A stretch of 33,649 nt of DNA from Actinomycetota bacterium (GTDB lineage Bacteria; Actinomycetota; Thermoleophilia; Solirubrobacterales; Solirubrobacteraceae): contig WLOQ01000011.1 of NCBI GenBank assembly GCA_009699245.1, positions 1-33,649 on the forward strand. The letters run 5' to 3'. Each line of letters opens with the position of its first letter. Position 1 is the stretch's first letter. The notes beneath the pieces were generated by a model. It had not been told where the DNA came from, ran no database searches, and was given only the letters and a program-made list of their open reading frames with translations. The translations under genes were made by a program, and so were the position numbers. Shown in pieces: positions 9,255-16,712 of this stretch.

Positions 9255-10036
9255 TCACGACCGCCGAGAGCGGCGGGGGGATCCCCGCCGCATTCTTCGA
9301 TCTGGACCGCACCCTCGTCGCGGGTTCGTCCGGCGTCTTCTGGGCGCGGGCGGCACGCGACGCGGGGCTGATCACGACGCGCCAGCTGCTCGGGTTCGCC
9401 GGTCAGAACCTGCGCTTTCGCCTGCGTGGTTCGACCGATGCGTGGACCGAGCAGATGCGCGCCGAAGTGGCGACCGTCGTCACCGGCCGCAGCGCCGTCG
9501 AGTTGCGACGCATGCTCCCGGAGGTCCTCGTCGGCGTGCTCGCGCGACTGCAGCCCGAGGTCCTCGAGGTCGCCTACGAGCACCAGGACGCCGGCCACCG
9601 CGTGTACATCGCGACCGCGAGCGGGCAGGCACTCGCCGACCTCCTCAGCACCGTGCTCGGCTTCGACGGTGGCATCGGCGCCCGCAGCGAGGTCGTCGAC
9701 GGCCTCCTCACCGGGCGCGACGATGGGCCGTTCACCTACCGCGAAGGCAAGGCGCAGCGCGTGCGCGAACTCGCCGCCGCTGAGGGCATCGACCTCGGCG
9801 CGTCCTGGGCCTACTCCGACTCGGAGTCTGACCTGCCGATGCTGCGCCTCGTCCGCCATCCCGTCGCGGTCAACCCCGATGCCGCGCTCGCGCGCATCGC
9901 GGACGCGGAAGGGTGGGAGGTGATCCACGCCGAGCGCCTGGGTCGCCGCCTGAGCGGCGTCGCCGCGGTCACCGCGATGGCGCTGGCGGGCGCCGCCGCG
10001 ACCGCCGCCCGGGCCCGCGCGCGCAGCCGCCCCTGA
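9251..10036 (+). CDS. HAD-IB family hydrolase (SerB-like) with apparent CTG start
   Basis: A haloacid dehalogenase phosphatase of subfamily IB. The nucleophile motif FFDLDRTL (Asp17 and Asp19 in this numbering), IATASG (motif II), Lys in the EGKAQR region (motif III) and YSDSESDLPML (motif IV) are all present and in order. A hydrophobic C-terminus (VAAVTAMALAGAAATAA) may be a membrane tail. Related proteins dephosphorylate phosphoserine, sugar phosphates or lipids; the substrate here is unknown. The first in-frame ATG (9455) would delete motif I, and no ATG, GTG or TTG lies in frame between the thiolase end and motif I. The best candidate is CTG at 9251, overlapping the thiolase stop as CTGA and giving 261 residues. 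ATC at 9254 or an indel error is possible. Confidence 0.8.
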
Positions 10037-10069
10037 CGCCGAACCCTCGCGCATGGGCGTGCGCTCTGG

Positions 10070-10075
10070 CAGGCT
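10070..10075 (+). promoter_or_regulatory. Weak -10-like CAGGCT before the cupredoxin-like gene
   Basis: CAGGCT, one base off the TAGGCT seen elsewhere, ends 7 bases before the ATG at 10083. It mildly supports that ATG over the one at 10053. Confidence 0.25.
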
Positions 10076-10082
10076 GTGCGCC

Positions 10083-10439
10083 ATGGCCCGCCTCGCCGTC
10101 GTCGTCATCGCCGCCCTCGCAGCAGCGGCGCTCGCGCTCCCAGCCGCCGCTCCCGCCGCTCCCGCCGCTCCCACTGCCGCTGCCGCCGCCACGACGACGG
10201 TGCAGCTCGAGGACTCGATCTTCGCCCCGGCGACACTCTCGCTCCGCCGTGGCGCCCGCCTGCGCTTCGTCTGGGCCGGGACCTTCGCCCACAACCTCAC
10301 GGGCCGCGGGGTGCCGCGGTCCTACGCGACTCCACGGGTGCGAGCGCGCACGCTGACGCTCACGTTGCGGCGCGCCGGGACGTTCAAGTACCTCTGCACG
10401 CTGCATTCGGGCATGGCCCTGCGCGTGCGCGTGCGCTGA
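10083..10439 (+). CDS. Exported cupredoxin-like (plastocyanin/azurin fold) protein
   Basis: A 118-residue protein with a signal peptide (MARLAVVVIAALAAAALA) followed by an Ala/Pro-rich stretch and a single cupredoxin domain from about residue 38. The type 1 copper ligands are in place: His70 (FAHNLTG), Cys105, His108 and Met111 (CTLHSGM). Such proteins carry electrons or bind copper outside the membrane. The in-frame ATG at 10053 would add ten residues ahead of the signal peptide; I prefer 10083 because the signal peptide begins there and a -10-like hexamer lies just upstream. It has no obvious redox partner among its neighbours. Confidence 0.8.
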   Translation: MARLAVVVIAALAAAALALPAAAPAAPAAPTAAAAATTTVQLEDSIFAPATLSLRRGARLRFVWAGTFAHNLTGRGVPRSYATPRVRARTLTLTLRRAGTFKYLCTLHSGMALRVRVR

Positions 10440-10462
10440 CGCCGGCGTCACCGCAAAGCCTT

Positions 10463-10495
10463 CCGCGCGCTTGAGGGACTACGCTTGACGCGCGG
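10463..10495. repeat. Dyad CCGCGCG-N19-CGCGCGG around the -10 of the cobalamin-binding subunit gene
   Basis: Seven-base perfect arms (10463-10469 and 10489-10495) flank TACGCT at 10480-10485. It could be an operator, but GC-only arms of this size can arise by chance in such GC-rich DNA. Confidence 0.25.
10480..10485 (+). promoter_or_regulatory. -10 hexamer TACGCT for the cobalamin-binding subunit gene
   Basis: TACGCT is 27 bases before the ATG at 10513, leaving a leader of about 20 bases. No clear -35 box or Shine-Dalgarno sequence. Confidence 0.35.
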
Positions 10496-10512
10496 CGAGT
10501 GCCGTCCATCCC

Positions 10513-10935
10513 ATGACCAGCGCACCCAGTCAGCAGAAGATCCGCGTCGTCGTCGCCAAGCCCGGCCTCGACGGCCATGACCGCGGCGCGAAGATCATCG
10601 CGCGCGCCCTGCGCGACGCAGGCATGGAGGTGATCTACACCGGCCTCCATCAGACGCCGGAGCAGATCGTCGAAACCGTCATTCAGGAGGACGCCGACGC
10701 CGTCGGCCTCTCGATCCTCTCCGGCGCGCACATGACCCTCGTGCCGCGCATCGTCGATCTGCTGCGCGCCGAGGGCATCGACGACGTCGTCGTCACCGTC
10801 GGCGGCACCATCCCCGCGGACGACATCCCTGAACTGAAGGCGCTCGGCGTCGCCGAGGTATTCACACCGGGCGCTCCGACGCAGGGAATCATCGACTTCA
10901 TCCAGGGCGCCGTACATCAGCGAGACTCGCGCTGA
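10513..10935 (+). CDS. Stand-alone cobalamin-binding subunit of a methylmalonyl-CoA mutase-type enzyme
   Basis: A 140-residue protein corresponding only to the C-terminal B12-binding Rossmann domain of acyl-CoA mutases. The base-off/His-on signature DxHxxG is Asp20-Gly-His22-Asp-Arg-Gly25 in [14 protein letters not shown], followed by GLSILSGAH and VTVGGTIP that line the nucleotide tail. His22 would be the lower axial cobalt ligand. In split mutases this small subunit pairs with a separate TIM-barrel catalytic subunit. No such large subunit lies in the window. MeaB at 4260 is the expected chaperone. It precedes etfB by 40 bases. Substrate (methylmalonyl-, isobutyryl-, ethylmalonyl- or 2-hydroxyisobutyryl-CoA) cannot be told from this half. 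Confidence 0.9.
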   Translation: MTSAPSQQKIRVVVAKPGLDGHDRGAKIIARALRDAGMEVIYTGLHQTPEQIVETVIQEDADAVGLSILSGAHMTLVPRIVDLLRAEGIDDVVVTVGGTIPADDIPELKALGVAEVFTPGAPTQGIIDFIQGAVHQRDSR

Positions 10936-10961
10936 GCACGCGTCCCCGACCCGTAGGCCCT

Positions 10962-10969
10962 GAAGGAGG
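10962..10969 (+). promoter_or_regulatory. Strong Shine-Dalgarno GAAGGAGG for etfB
   Basis: GAAGGAGG ends 6 bases before the GTG at 10976 and decides that start. It is the strongest ribosome binding site I noticed in the window and contrasts with the leaderless genes. Confidence 0.8.
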
Positions 10970-10975
10970 ACTGAA

Positions 10976-11770
10976 GTGAAGATCTGCGTCCTGGTGAAAG
11001 AGGTGCCGGACGCCGCTGTCCAGAAGCGCATCGACCCGGCAACGGGTCGTATGGACCGCAGCGGCGAGAAGAACCTCAACCCGTATGACACACACGCGAT
11101 CGAGGCGGCCATGCAGCTCAAGGAGAGCGGCGCCCTTCCGATCGAGGAGATCGTCGCCGTCTCGATGGGCCCCGAGTCCGCCGTTCGCGCCCTCCATAAG
11201 GCCGTCTCGCTCGGCGCCGACCGCTCGGTCCACCTGACCGACGCCGCGCTCGCCGGCTCCGACGTCGCTGCAACGGGCTACGCGCTCGCGCAGACGCTCA
11301 AGCGCGAGAACCCCGACCTCGTCCTCCTCGGTCAGCAGTCGGATGACGGCGAGTGCTACACGATCGGTGCCGTCGTCGCCGACCATCTCGGCATGCCGTC
11401 GCTCACCCAGGTGATCAAGATGGACGTCGAGGGCGGCAACAGCCTGCGTGCCGAGCGTCAGGCCGAGTACGGCTACGACACCGTCCAGGTCTCGCTCCCC
11501 GCCGTCATCTCGGTCGGCGACGCGATCAACGAGCCGCGCTACCCGTCGCTCAAGGCGATCATGGGCGCGAAGAAGAAGCAGCTCGACACGGTCTCCGCCG
11601 CGGACGTCGCGATCGACGCCTCCAAGGTCGGCGGCGACCACTCCGCCGCGCAGTGGACCGGCTCCAAGGAGCCGCCGAAGAAGGCGCCTGGACGCATCAT
11701 CGAGGATGAGGACACCGCCCAGACGGTCGAGCAGATCGTCGCCTGGCTCGACGAGAGGAAGCTGATCTAG
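10976..11770 (+). CDS. etfB: Electron transfer flavoprotein beta subunit
   Basis: A 264-residue ETF beta chain (FixA family), beginning MKICVLVKEVPD as is typical, with NPYDTHAIEAA, the AMP/nucleotide-contacting LLGQQSDDGE region and the conserved VSLPAVISVGDAINEPRYP. Together with the alpha chain it carries electrons from acyl-CoA dehydrogenases to ETF:quinone oxidoreductase. It starts with GTG after a near-perfect Shine-Dalgarno sequence. The gene is followed by etfA with no spacer, the start codon coming directly after the stop codon, so subunits are made in step. No acyl-CoA dehydrogenase is in the window. Confidence 0.95.
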   Translation: MKICVLVKEVPDAAVQKRIDPATGRMDRSGEKNLNPYDTHAIEAAMQLKESGALPIEEIVAVSMGPESAVRALHKAVSLGADRSVHLTDAALAGSDVAATGYALAQTLKRENPDLVLLGQQSDDGECYTIGAVVADHLGMPSLTQVIKMDVEGGNSLRAERQAEYGYDTVQVSLPAVISVGDAINEPRYPSLKAIMGAKKKQLDTVSAADVAIDASKVGGDHSAAQWTGSKEPPKKAPGRIIEDEDTAQTVEQIVAWLDERKLI

Positions 11771-12745
11771 ATGGCGAACATCCTGGTCTACGCCCTGCAT
11801 TTCGACGGGGCCATCAACAAGAACTCGCTCGGCGCCGTCTCCGAGGCGTCGCGCCTGGCCGCTGAACTCGGCGGAGAGGCCCACGCGATCGTCGTCGGCG
11901 ACGTCTCCACCGACCTCGCCGCGACGCTCGGCGCCTACGGCGCCACGAAGGTCCTGCGGGCCGCCGGCCCTGAGGGCCTCGCCCAGCCGGTCGTCGACGC
12001 GATGGCCGCGGCCATCGACGGTGGCGACTACGGGTACGCGATCTTCGGCGGCGGTCTCCTCGGCTTCGAGGTCGGGGCCGGCCTCGCCGCGCGCCTCGGC
12101 GCCGGTGTCGCGATGGAGGTCACCGCGGTGCGTGCCGAGGGCGGCAAGCTCATCGCCGAGCGTCCGATCCTGGGCGACTCCGCGATCTCCGAGATCGCCT
12201 TCCGCAGCCCGGTGGGGATCATCATCGGCCGCCTCAACGCGTTCGAGATCAAGGAGACCGGCGGCAGCGCCGCGGTCGAGGACCTCGCGGTCACGTACTC
12301 GGACTTCTCGACGCAGGCCACGATGGTCACGCGCGGCGAGCAGCGCGGCGCCGACGTCGACATCGAGGGCGCAGACATCCTCGTCGCCGGTGGTCGCGGC
12401 CTCGGCACGGTGGAGGGCTTCGACCTCTGCAACGACCTCGCGGCCGCCTTCGGCGGGACCGCCGCGGTCGCCGCGACGCGCGCCGTCGTCGACGCGGGGT
12501 GGTTCCCGTACGCCGGCCAGATCGGCCAGACGGGCAAGACCGTCGCGCCGAAGCTCTACCTCGCCGCCGGCATCTCCGGCGCGATCCAGCACAAGGTCGG
12601 CATGCAGAACTCCGAGAACATCGTCGCGATCAACAAGGATGCGAACGCGCCGATCTTCGAGTTCAGCGACCTCGGGATCGTCGGTGATCTCAACAAGATC
12701 CTGCCGAAGCTGACCGAGGCCGTGAAGGCCAAGAAGGGCAGCTGA
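11771..12745 (+). CDS. etfA: Electron transfer flavoprotein alpha subunit
   Basis: A 324-residue ETF alpha chain (FixB family). The C-terminal FAD domain is clear: GRGLGTVEGFDL, GQTGKTVAPKLYLAAGISG, IQHKVGM and INKDANAPIFEFSDLGIVGD. The N-terminal domain packs with EtfB. FAD binds mainly to this subunit and passes single electrons. The ATG follows the etfB TAG directly and the ETF-quinone oxidoreductase gene begins 5 bases after its stop, so the three genes form one transcription unit. Confidence 0.95.
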   Translation: MANILVYALHFDGAINKNSLGAVSEASRLAAELGGEAHAIVVGDVSTDLAATLGAYGATKVLRAAGPEGLAQPVVDAMAAAIDGGDYGYAIFGGGLLGFEVGAGLAARLGAGVAMEVTAVRAEGGKLIAERPILGDSAISEIAFRSPVGIIIGRLNAFEIKETGGSAAVEDLAVTYSDFSTQATMVTRGEQRGADVDIEGADILVAGGRGLGTVEGFDLCNDLAAAFGGTAAVAATRAVVDAGWFPYAGQIGQTGKTVAPKLYLAAGISGAIQHKVGMQNSENIVAINKDANAPIFEFSDLGIVGDLNKILPKLTEAVKAKKGS

Positions 12746-12750
12746 TCGCA

Positions 12751-14490
12751 ATGGGCGGGTCGAACGGCAAGGGCGTGGTGCCGGCGGCGTATCCGCCGCC
12801 GGTCGACAGCCCAGGGGAGTTCATCAAGCGAGCGCTCGACCCCGAGGACGAGATCATCGAGGTCGGCATCGCGATCGTCGGCGGCGGCACCGCCGGCCTC
12901 GCCTGCGCCAACCGCATCCTCCAGCTCCTCGCCGACGACCCGGAGACGCTCGAGCGTCTCGGCGAGGTCCCGGTCGCGGTGATCGAGAAGGCGAAGACAT
13001 GCGGCGGACACAACCTGTCCGGCGCCGTCATGCGTCCCGGCCCGCTCGAGGAGCTCTTCCCGGACATGACGCGGGAGGAGTGGCGCACGGAGGGCTTCGC
13101 CTTCGGCGAGGTCAAGAAGGAGGCCGTCTACATGACGCCCTCCAAGAAGATCGCCCTGCGCATCCCGCCGCCCCCGCCGTTTAAGAACCACGGCAACGAG
13201 GTCATCTCGGTCGCCGCGCTCGCGCGCTTCCAGCAGCGGATCGCCGAGGAGATGGGCGCCTACGTCCTCACCGAGACGGCCGCCACGCAGCTCATCGTCG
13301 AGGACGGGCGCGTCGTCGGCGTGCGCTCCGGCGACAAGGGCCGCGGCAAGGACGGCGAGGAGCTCGGCAACTTCGAGCCCGGCACCGACATCAAGGCCCA
13401 GTTCGTGGTCCTCGCCGAGGGCTGCTGGGGCAACCTGACCGGCGCCGCGATCCGCGAGTTCGACCTCGGCGAGCATCGCGAGCCCCAGGTGTGGGAGCTC
13501 GGGGTCAAGGAGGTCTGGAAGGTTGCGAAGCCGCTCGACCGCCTGATCCACACGATCGGCCCGTGGCCGCTGAAGCTGTCGGCGAAGTACGGCCAGATCG
13601 GCGGCACCTGGATCTACCCGATGAAGGACGAGAAGACGGGGGACGACCTCGTCTCGATCGGCTTCGTCGTCGACCTCGAGTACGCCGACGCGACGACCTC
13701 CGCCCACGACCTGCTGCAGCTCTTCAAGACGCACCCGATGGTCCGCAAGATCCTCGAGGGCGGCGAGCGCGTCGCCTGGGGTGCCAAGGCGCTCCCCGGC
13801 GGCGGCTACTGGTCGGTGCCGAAGCTCACGATGCCGGGCGCGCTGCTCGTCGGCGACGCCGCCGGCCTCGTCGACACGGTCTCGCTGAAGGGCGTCCACC
13901 ACTCGGTCCTCTCCGGCAAGATCGCCGGCGAGACGATCTACGAGGCGATCGCCCGCGGTCAGACCTCGCTCGAGCCGTATGAGCAGCGGATCGAGGAGTC
14001 GCAGACGGGCCGTGAGCTCTACGAGGTGCGCAACACGCGCCAGCCGTTCCAGAAGGGCTTCATCAAGGGCGGTCCGCTCGTGAACCTCGCGATCGCGACC
14101 AAGGGCAAGCTTCCCCCGGGTCGCCTCGCTTGGCATCGCAACGACTCGCGTCCGATGTTCATCGGCAAGACGAGCAAGAGCTATCCGAAGCCCGACGGGA
14201 CGTACACGTTCGACAAGCTGTCGAGCGTCTACATCACCGGCAATCAGACGCGCGACGATGCGCCGAATCACATCCGCGTGCAGAAGCGCGTCCCGCGCGA
14301 GGTCGCCGAGACGTGGCGCTGGATGTGTCCGGCCGGGGTCTACGAGATCCCCGACGACGCGCCCGAGACAGGCGACGTCGACGTGACGGTGAACTACACG
14401 AACTGCGTGCAGTGCGGTGCGATCACCGCCAAGGGCGGACGCCTGACGACGCCTGAGGGCGGCGACGGCCCGCTCTACCAGATCACCTAG
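12751..14490 (+). CDS. Electron transfer flavoprotein:quinone oxidoreductase, missing one cluster cysteine
   Basis: A 579-residue ETF-QO. Residues about 38-56 hold the FAD dinucleotide-binding motif (AIVGGGTAGLACANRI); CGGHNLSGAVMRP, GGTWIYPM, LPGGGYWSVPKL and GDAAGLVDTVSLKG follow family order. It accepts electrons from ETF and reduces membrane quinone. In characterised ETF-QO a [4Fe-4S] cluster is held by one Cys followed by CxxCxxC. Here Cys526 (CPAGVYE), Cys552 and Cys555 (NCVQC) are present, but the fourth position is Ile558 (ATC at 14422). The tail PEGGDGPLY is normal, so the gene is not truncated. Length and context leave little doubt about the family; the state of the iron-sulphur cluster is the open point. 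Confidence 0.93.
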   Translation: MGGSNGKGVVPAAYPPPVDSPGEFIKRALDPEDEIIEVGIAIVGGGTAGLACANRILQLLADDPETLERLGEVPVAVIEKAKTCGGHNLSGAVMRPGPLEELFPDMTREEWRTEGFAFGEVKKEAVYMTPSKKIALRIPPPPPFKNHGNEVISVAALARFQQRIAEEMGAYVLTETAATQLIVEDGRVVGVRSGDKGRGKDGEELGNFEPGTDIKAQFVVLAEGCWGNLTGAAIREFDLGEHREPQVWELGVKEVWKVAKPLDRLIHTIGPWPLKLSAKYGQIGGTWIYPMKDEKTGDDLVSIGFVVDLEYADATTSAHDLLQLFKTHPMVRKILEGGERVAWGAKALPGGGYWSVPKLTMPGALLVGDAAGLVDTVSLKGVHHSVLSGKIAGETIYEAIARGQTSLEPYEQRIEESQTGRELYEVRNTRQPFQKGFIKGGPLVNLAIATKGKLPPGRLAWHRNDSRPMFIGKTSKSYPKPDGTYTFDKLSSVYITGNQTRDDAPNHIRVQKRVPREVAETWRWMCPAGVYEIPDDAPETGDVDVTVNYTNCVQCGAITAKGGRLTTPEGGDGPLYQIT

Positions 14491-14501
14491 GGAAGACGGC
14501 G

Positions 14502-14530
14502 ACGCGGGGCGCAACCATCGCGCCCCGCGT
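14502..14530 (+). terminator. Stem-loop after the ETF operon
   Basis: Perfect 11-base stem (14502-14512 with 14520-14530) and a 7-base loop, AACCATC, 11 bases after the ETF-QO stop. No T-tract follows, so it may act as an mRNA 3' stabiliser or a Rho-assisted or U-less terminator. Confidence 0.6.
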
Positions 14531-14546
14531 GTGTTCCCACAGTCGG

Positions 14547-15359
14547 ATGCCCAGTTCACGGACCCTCATTCCCGTCCTCCTCGCCGCCGCGGCGCTCACG
14601 TTGCCCGCGGCCGCCTCGGCCTCGGCGGCACATCCGTCGGCCACGCAGCGGTCCGTCGCCACGCAGGCCAAGGGCGGCGCGACCGTCGTCCTGCAGCGCT
14701 GCGCGACCGGCGGCGCCGGTCGGGCAGCGACCTTCCGCGGCTCGATGCCCGCCGCGCCCGCGCTCGGCGGGCGCATGTCGATGCGCTTCACGCTCTTCGA
14801 GCGCGGCGCGGCGGCGACCGCCTGGACCGAGGTTCCCGACGTCGACGCGATGGGCGCCTGGGACCGGGCGAGCACCGGCGTCGGGGCCTTCATCGTGCGC
14901 AAGCGCGTCGGCGGGCTCGAGCCCGGCTTCAGCTACCGCGTCGCCGTGAAGTTCCGCTGGACAGATACCGAGGGCGTCGTGCAGCGCACCGTGCGCCGCG
15001 TCTCACGCGCCTGTGTGCAGCCGAACCGCCTGCCGGACCTCGTCCTCGACGACCCGGCGATCGCGCTCAGCTCGACGCCGGACCTCGTGATCTACCGCGT
15101 CTTCGTGCGCAACAGCGGGCGCGCCGTCGCGGCGCCGTCCGAGCTGACGCTCACCGTCAACGGGGTGGAGTACGCGCCGCTCGAGATCGCGGCGGTCAAG
15201 ACCCGCGGTCGCGGCGTCCTCGCGACCTTCAAGGCTCCCCGCTGCGAGGCCGGCTCGATCGTGCGCTTCGTCGCTGATTCGGCTGGCGAGGTGACCGAGG
15301 GCGACGAGACGAACAACGTCCTCACCCGGCGCTGCGGTGCGGCAAAGCGGCCCGGCTAG
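14547..15359 (+). CDS. Secreted CARDB-domain protein
   Basis: A 270-residue exported protein. Residues 1-28 ([20 protein letters not shown] and an AxA end) form a signal peptide. The middle (about 45-155) is a beta-rich domain of no family I recognise, with cysteines near each end. The last 100 residues match a CARDB adhesion-like domain: [16 protein letters not shown] and the ending GDETNNV are characteristic. CARDB modules occur in bacterial surface and secreted proteins; the ligand is unknown. An in-frame GTG at 14529 lies inside the terminator-like stem, so ATG 14547 is preferred. Its TAG stop is part of the -10 hexamer of rpmE. Confidence 0.75.
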   Translation: MPSSRTLIPVLLAAAALTLPAAASASAAHPSATQRSVATQAKGGATVVLQRCATGGAGRAATFRGSMPAAPALGGRMSMRFTLFERGAAATAWTEVPDVDAMGAWDRASTGVGAFIVRKRVGGLEPGFSYRVAVKFRWTDTEGVVQRTVRRVSRACVQPNRLPDLVLDDPAIALSSTPDLVIYRVFVRNSGRAVAAPSELTLTVNGVEYAPLEIAAVKTRGRGVLATFKAPRCEAGSIVRFVADSAGEVTEGDETNNVLTRRCGAAKRPG

Positions 15360-15362
15360 ACT
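15357..15362 (+). promoter_or_regulatory. -10 hexamer TAGACT for rpmE, overlapping the upstream stop codon
   Basis: TAGACT begins with the TAG stop of the CARDB gene and ends 10 bases before the rpmE ATG. No Shine-Dalgarno sequence. Confidence 0.45.
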
Positions 15363-15372
15363 TCATCCCGCC

Positions 15373-15591
15373 ATGAAGACCGAGATCCATCCCGAGTACA
15401 TCGAGTCGCACGTCACCTGCACCTGCGGCAACGACTTCACCACGCGTTCGACCACGCCCTCGATTCACGTCGAGATCTGCTCGAACTGCCATCCGTTCTA
15501 CACGGGCCGGCAGAAGCTCGTGGACACCGGTGGCCGGGTCGAGCGCTTCCGTCGGCGCGCCGCCAAGCGCGACGCCGGGGACAACAGCTAA
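15373..15591 (+). CDS. rpmE: Ribosomal protein bL31, zinc-binding form
   Basis: A 72-residue bL31 beginning MKTEIHPEY with the full zinc set: Cys16 and Cys18 (CTC) and Cys36 and Cys39 (CSNC), then HPFYTGRQK and [10 protein letters not shown]. It is a large-subunit protein that helps bridge to the small subunit. The four cysteines identify the C+ form, which in several bacteria is replaced by a cysteine-free paralogue under zinc starvation. The neighbouring DUF1385 gene and prfA form an arrangement common in Gram-positive bacteria. Position and the -10 hexamer fix the ATG. Confidence 0.96.
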   Translation: MKTEIHPEYIESHVTCTCGNDFTTRSTTPSIHVEICSNCHPFYTGRQKLVDTGGRVERFRRRAAKRDAGDNS

Positions 15592-15614
15592 GCGCACGAC
15601 GGCGCGGCGGACCG

Positions 15615-16661
15615 GTGGGCACGACTCCCCCCGAGCAGTCCGCCGCCGTAGCGGTCCCCGCGTTCGACGCGGAGCCCGCCGAGTGGATCGCGACGCGCGA
15701 CGCGCCCGTCGGCGGCCAGGCCGTCCTCGAAGGCGTGATGATGCGCGGCGTTCGCACGTGGGCCGTCGCCTGCCGCACGCCGGCGCCCGATCAGCTTGAC
15801 GAGGAGGGGGAGCGGTCCGACCTCAACGATCCTCCGCGCGGCGAGATCATCGTCGAGACGCACGAGATCGACTCGATCATGCGTCGGCACCGCATCCTGC
15901 GGCTGCCGATCATCCGTGGCGTCATCGCACTCGGGCAGTCGCTCGCCATCGGGTTCAAGGCGCTCGGCGTCGCCGCCAACGCCCAGGTCCCGGGCGAGGA
16001 GGAGGAGATCTCCGGCTGGCTCTGGACGCTCACGATCATCTTCTCGCTCGTGCTCGCGGTGGGCCTCTTCTTCATCGTCCCGGTCACGCTGACGAACCTC
16101 ATCAAGGACGAGCTCGGGTCCGCGGTCCTCTTCTGGATCGTCGAGGGCGTGCTGCGCACGGTCATCTTCCTCGCCTACCTAACGCTCATCTCAAAGCTGC
16201 GCGATCTGCGCCGCGTCTTCGAGTACCACGGGGCTGAGCACAAGACGATCTCGTGCTACGAGGCGGGGCTCCCGCTCACGCCCGAGAACGCGCAGCGCTT
16301 CTCGCGGCTCCACCCCCGCTGCGGCACGAGCTTCCTGCTGATCGTCATGGTCGTCGCGATCTTCGTCTTCTCGCCGCTCGGCCTCCTGCCGTGGTGGGCG
16401 CTGATCGTCTCGCGCATCGTCGGCGTGCCGCTGATCGCGGGCATCTCCTTCGAGATCATCAAGCTCGCCGGCAAGCACCGCGCCAAGAGCTGGGTGCGCG
16501 CGCTGATGTGGCCGGGCCTCAAGCTCCAGCTGCTGACGACGCGCGAGCCGGATCTCGACCAGCTCGCCGTCGCGATCGTCGCGATGAACGCCGTCCTCGA
16601 GCGCGAGACGCCCGGGTCGCTGACCGACGAGGATCTCGTCGGCGTCGAAATCGCCGCATAG
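15615..16661 (+). CDS. DUF1385 (YqhQ-like) membrane protein
   Basis: A 348-residue protein of the DUF1385 family. Signature stretches are VGGQAVLEGVMMRG near residue 32, YHGAEHKTISCYEAG and LHPRCGTSFLL. Hydrophobic segments lie around 133-157, 170-190, 240-265 and 268-282. The conserved His, Glu and Cys residues near the membrane suggest a metal site or enzyme activity, but no biochemical function is established to my knowledge. The start is a GTG 23 bases after rpmE, with no -10 hexamer of its own, so it is probably cotranscribed with rpmE. The family often sits beside rpmE and prfA. A stem-loop follows its stop. Confidence 0.88.
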   Translation: MGTTPPEQSAAVAVPAFDAEPAEWIATRDAPVGGQAVLEGVMMRGVRTWAVACRTPAPDQLDEEGERSDLNDPPRGEIIVETHEIDSIMRRHRILRLPIIRGVIALGQSLAIGFKALGVAANAQVPGEEEEISGWLWTLTIIFSLVLAVGLFFIVPVTLTNLIKDELGSAVLFWIVEGVLRTVIFLAYLTLISKLRDLRRVFEYHGAEHKTISCYEAGLPLTPENAQRFSRLHPRCGTSFLLIVMVVAIFVFSPLGLLPWWALIVSRIVGVPLIAGISFEIIKLAGKHRAKSWVRALMWPGLKLQLLTTREPDLDQLAVAIVAMNAVLERETPGSLTDEDLVGVEIAA

Positions 16662-16669
16662 GCGCTGAG

Positions 16670-16688
16670 CGCCGGAGAGGCTCCGGCG
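16670..16688 (+). terminator. Stem-loop between the DUF1385 gene and prfA
   Basis: Perfect 8-base stem CGCCGGAG/CTCCGGCG with loop AGG, starting 9 bases after the stop. No T-tract. It lies 9 bases upstream of the prfA -10 hexamer, so terminator and promoter are nested. Confidence 0.55.
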
Positions 16689-16697
16689 GCACGGCGG

Positions 16698-16703
16698 TAG
16701 GCT
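16698..16703 (+). promoter_or_regulatory. -10 hexamer TAGGCT for prfA-prmC, leaderless type
   Basis: TAGGCT ends 9 bases before the GTG at 16713. The hexamer is the same as that of the GAPDH-arsJ pair. Confidence 0.5.
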
Positions 16704-16712
16704 CGGGACGTC

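Noticed and set aside
10053-10439. A longer cupredoxin-like protein starting at ATG 10053
   Set aside because: It adds a polar decapeptide before a well-formed signal peptide; ATG 10083 fits better.
14529-15359. GTG 14529 as start of the CARDB protein
   Set aside because: It lies in the 3' arm of the perfect 11-base stem-loop after the ETF operon, and ATG 14547 begins directly with a signal peptide.
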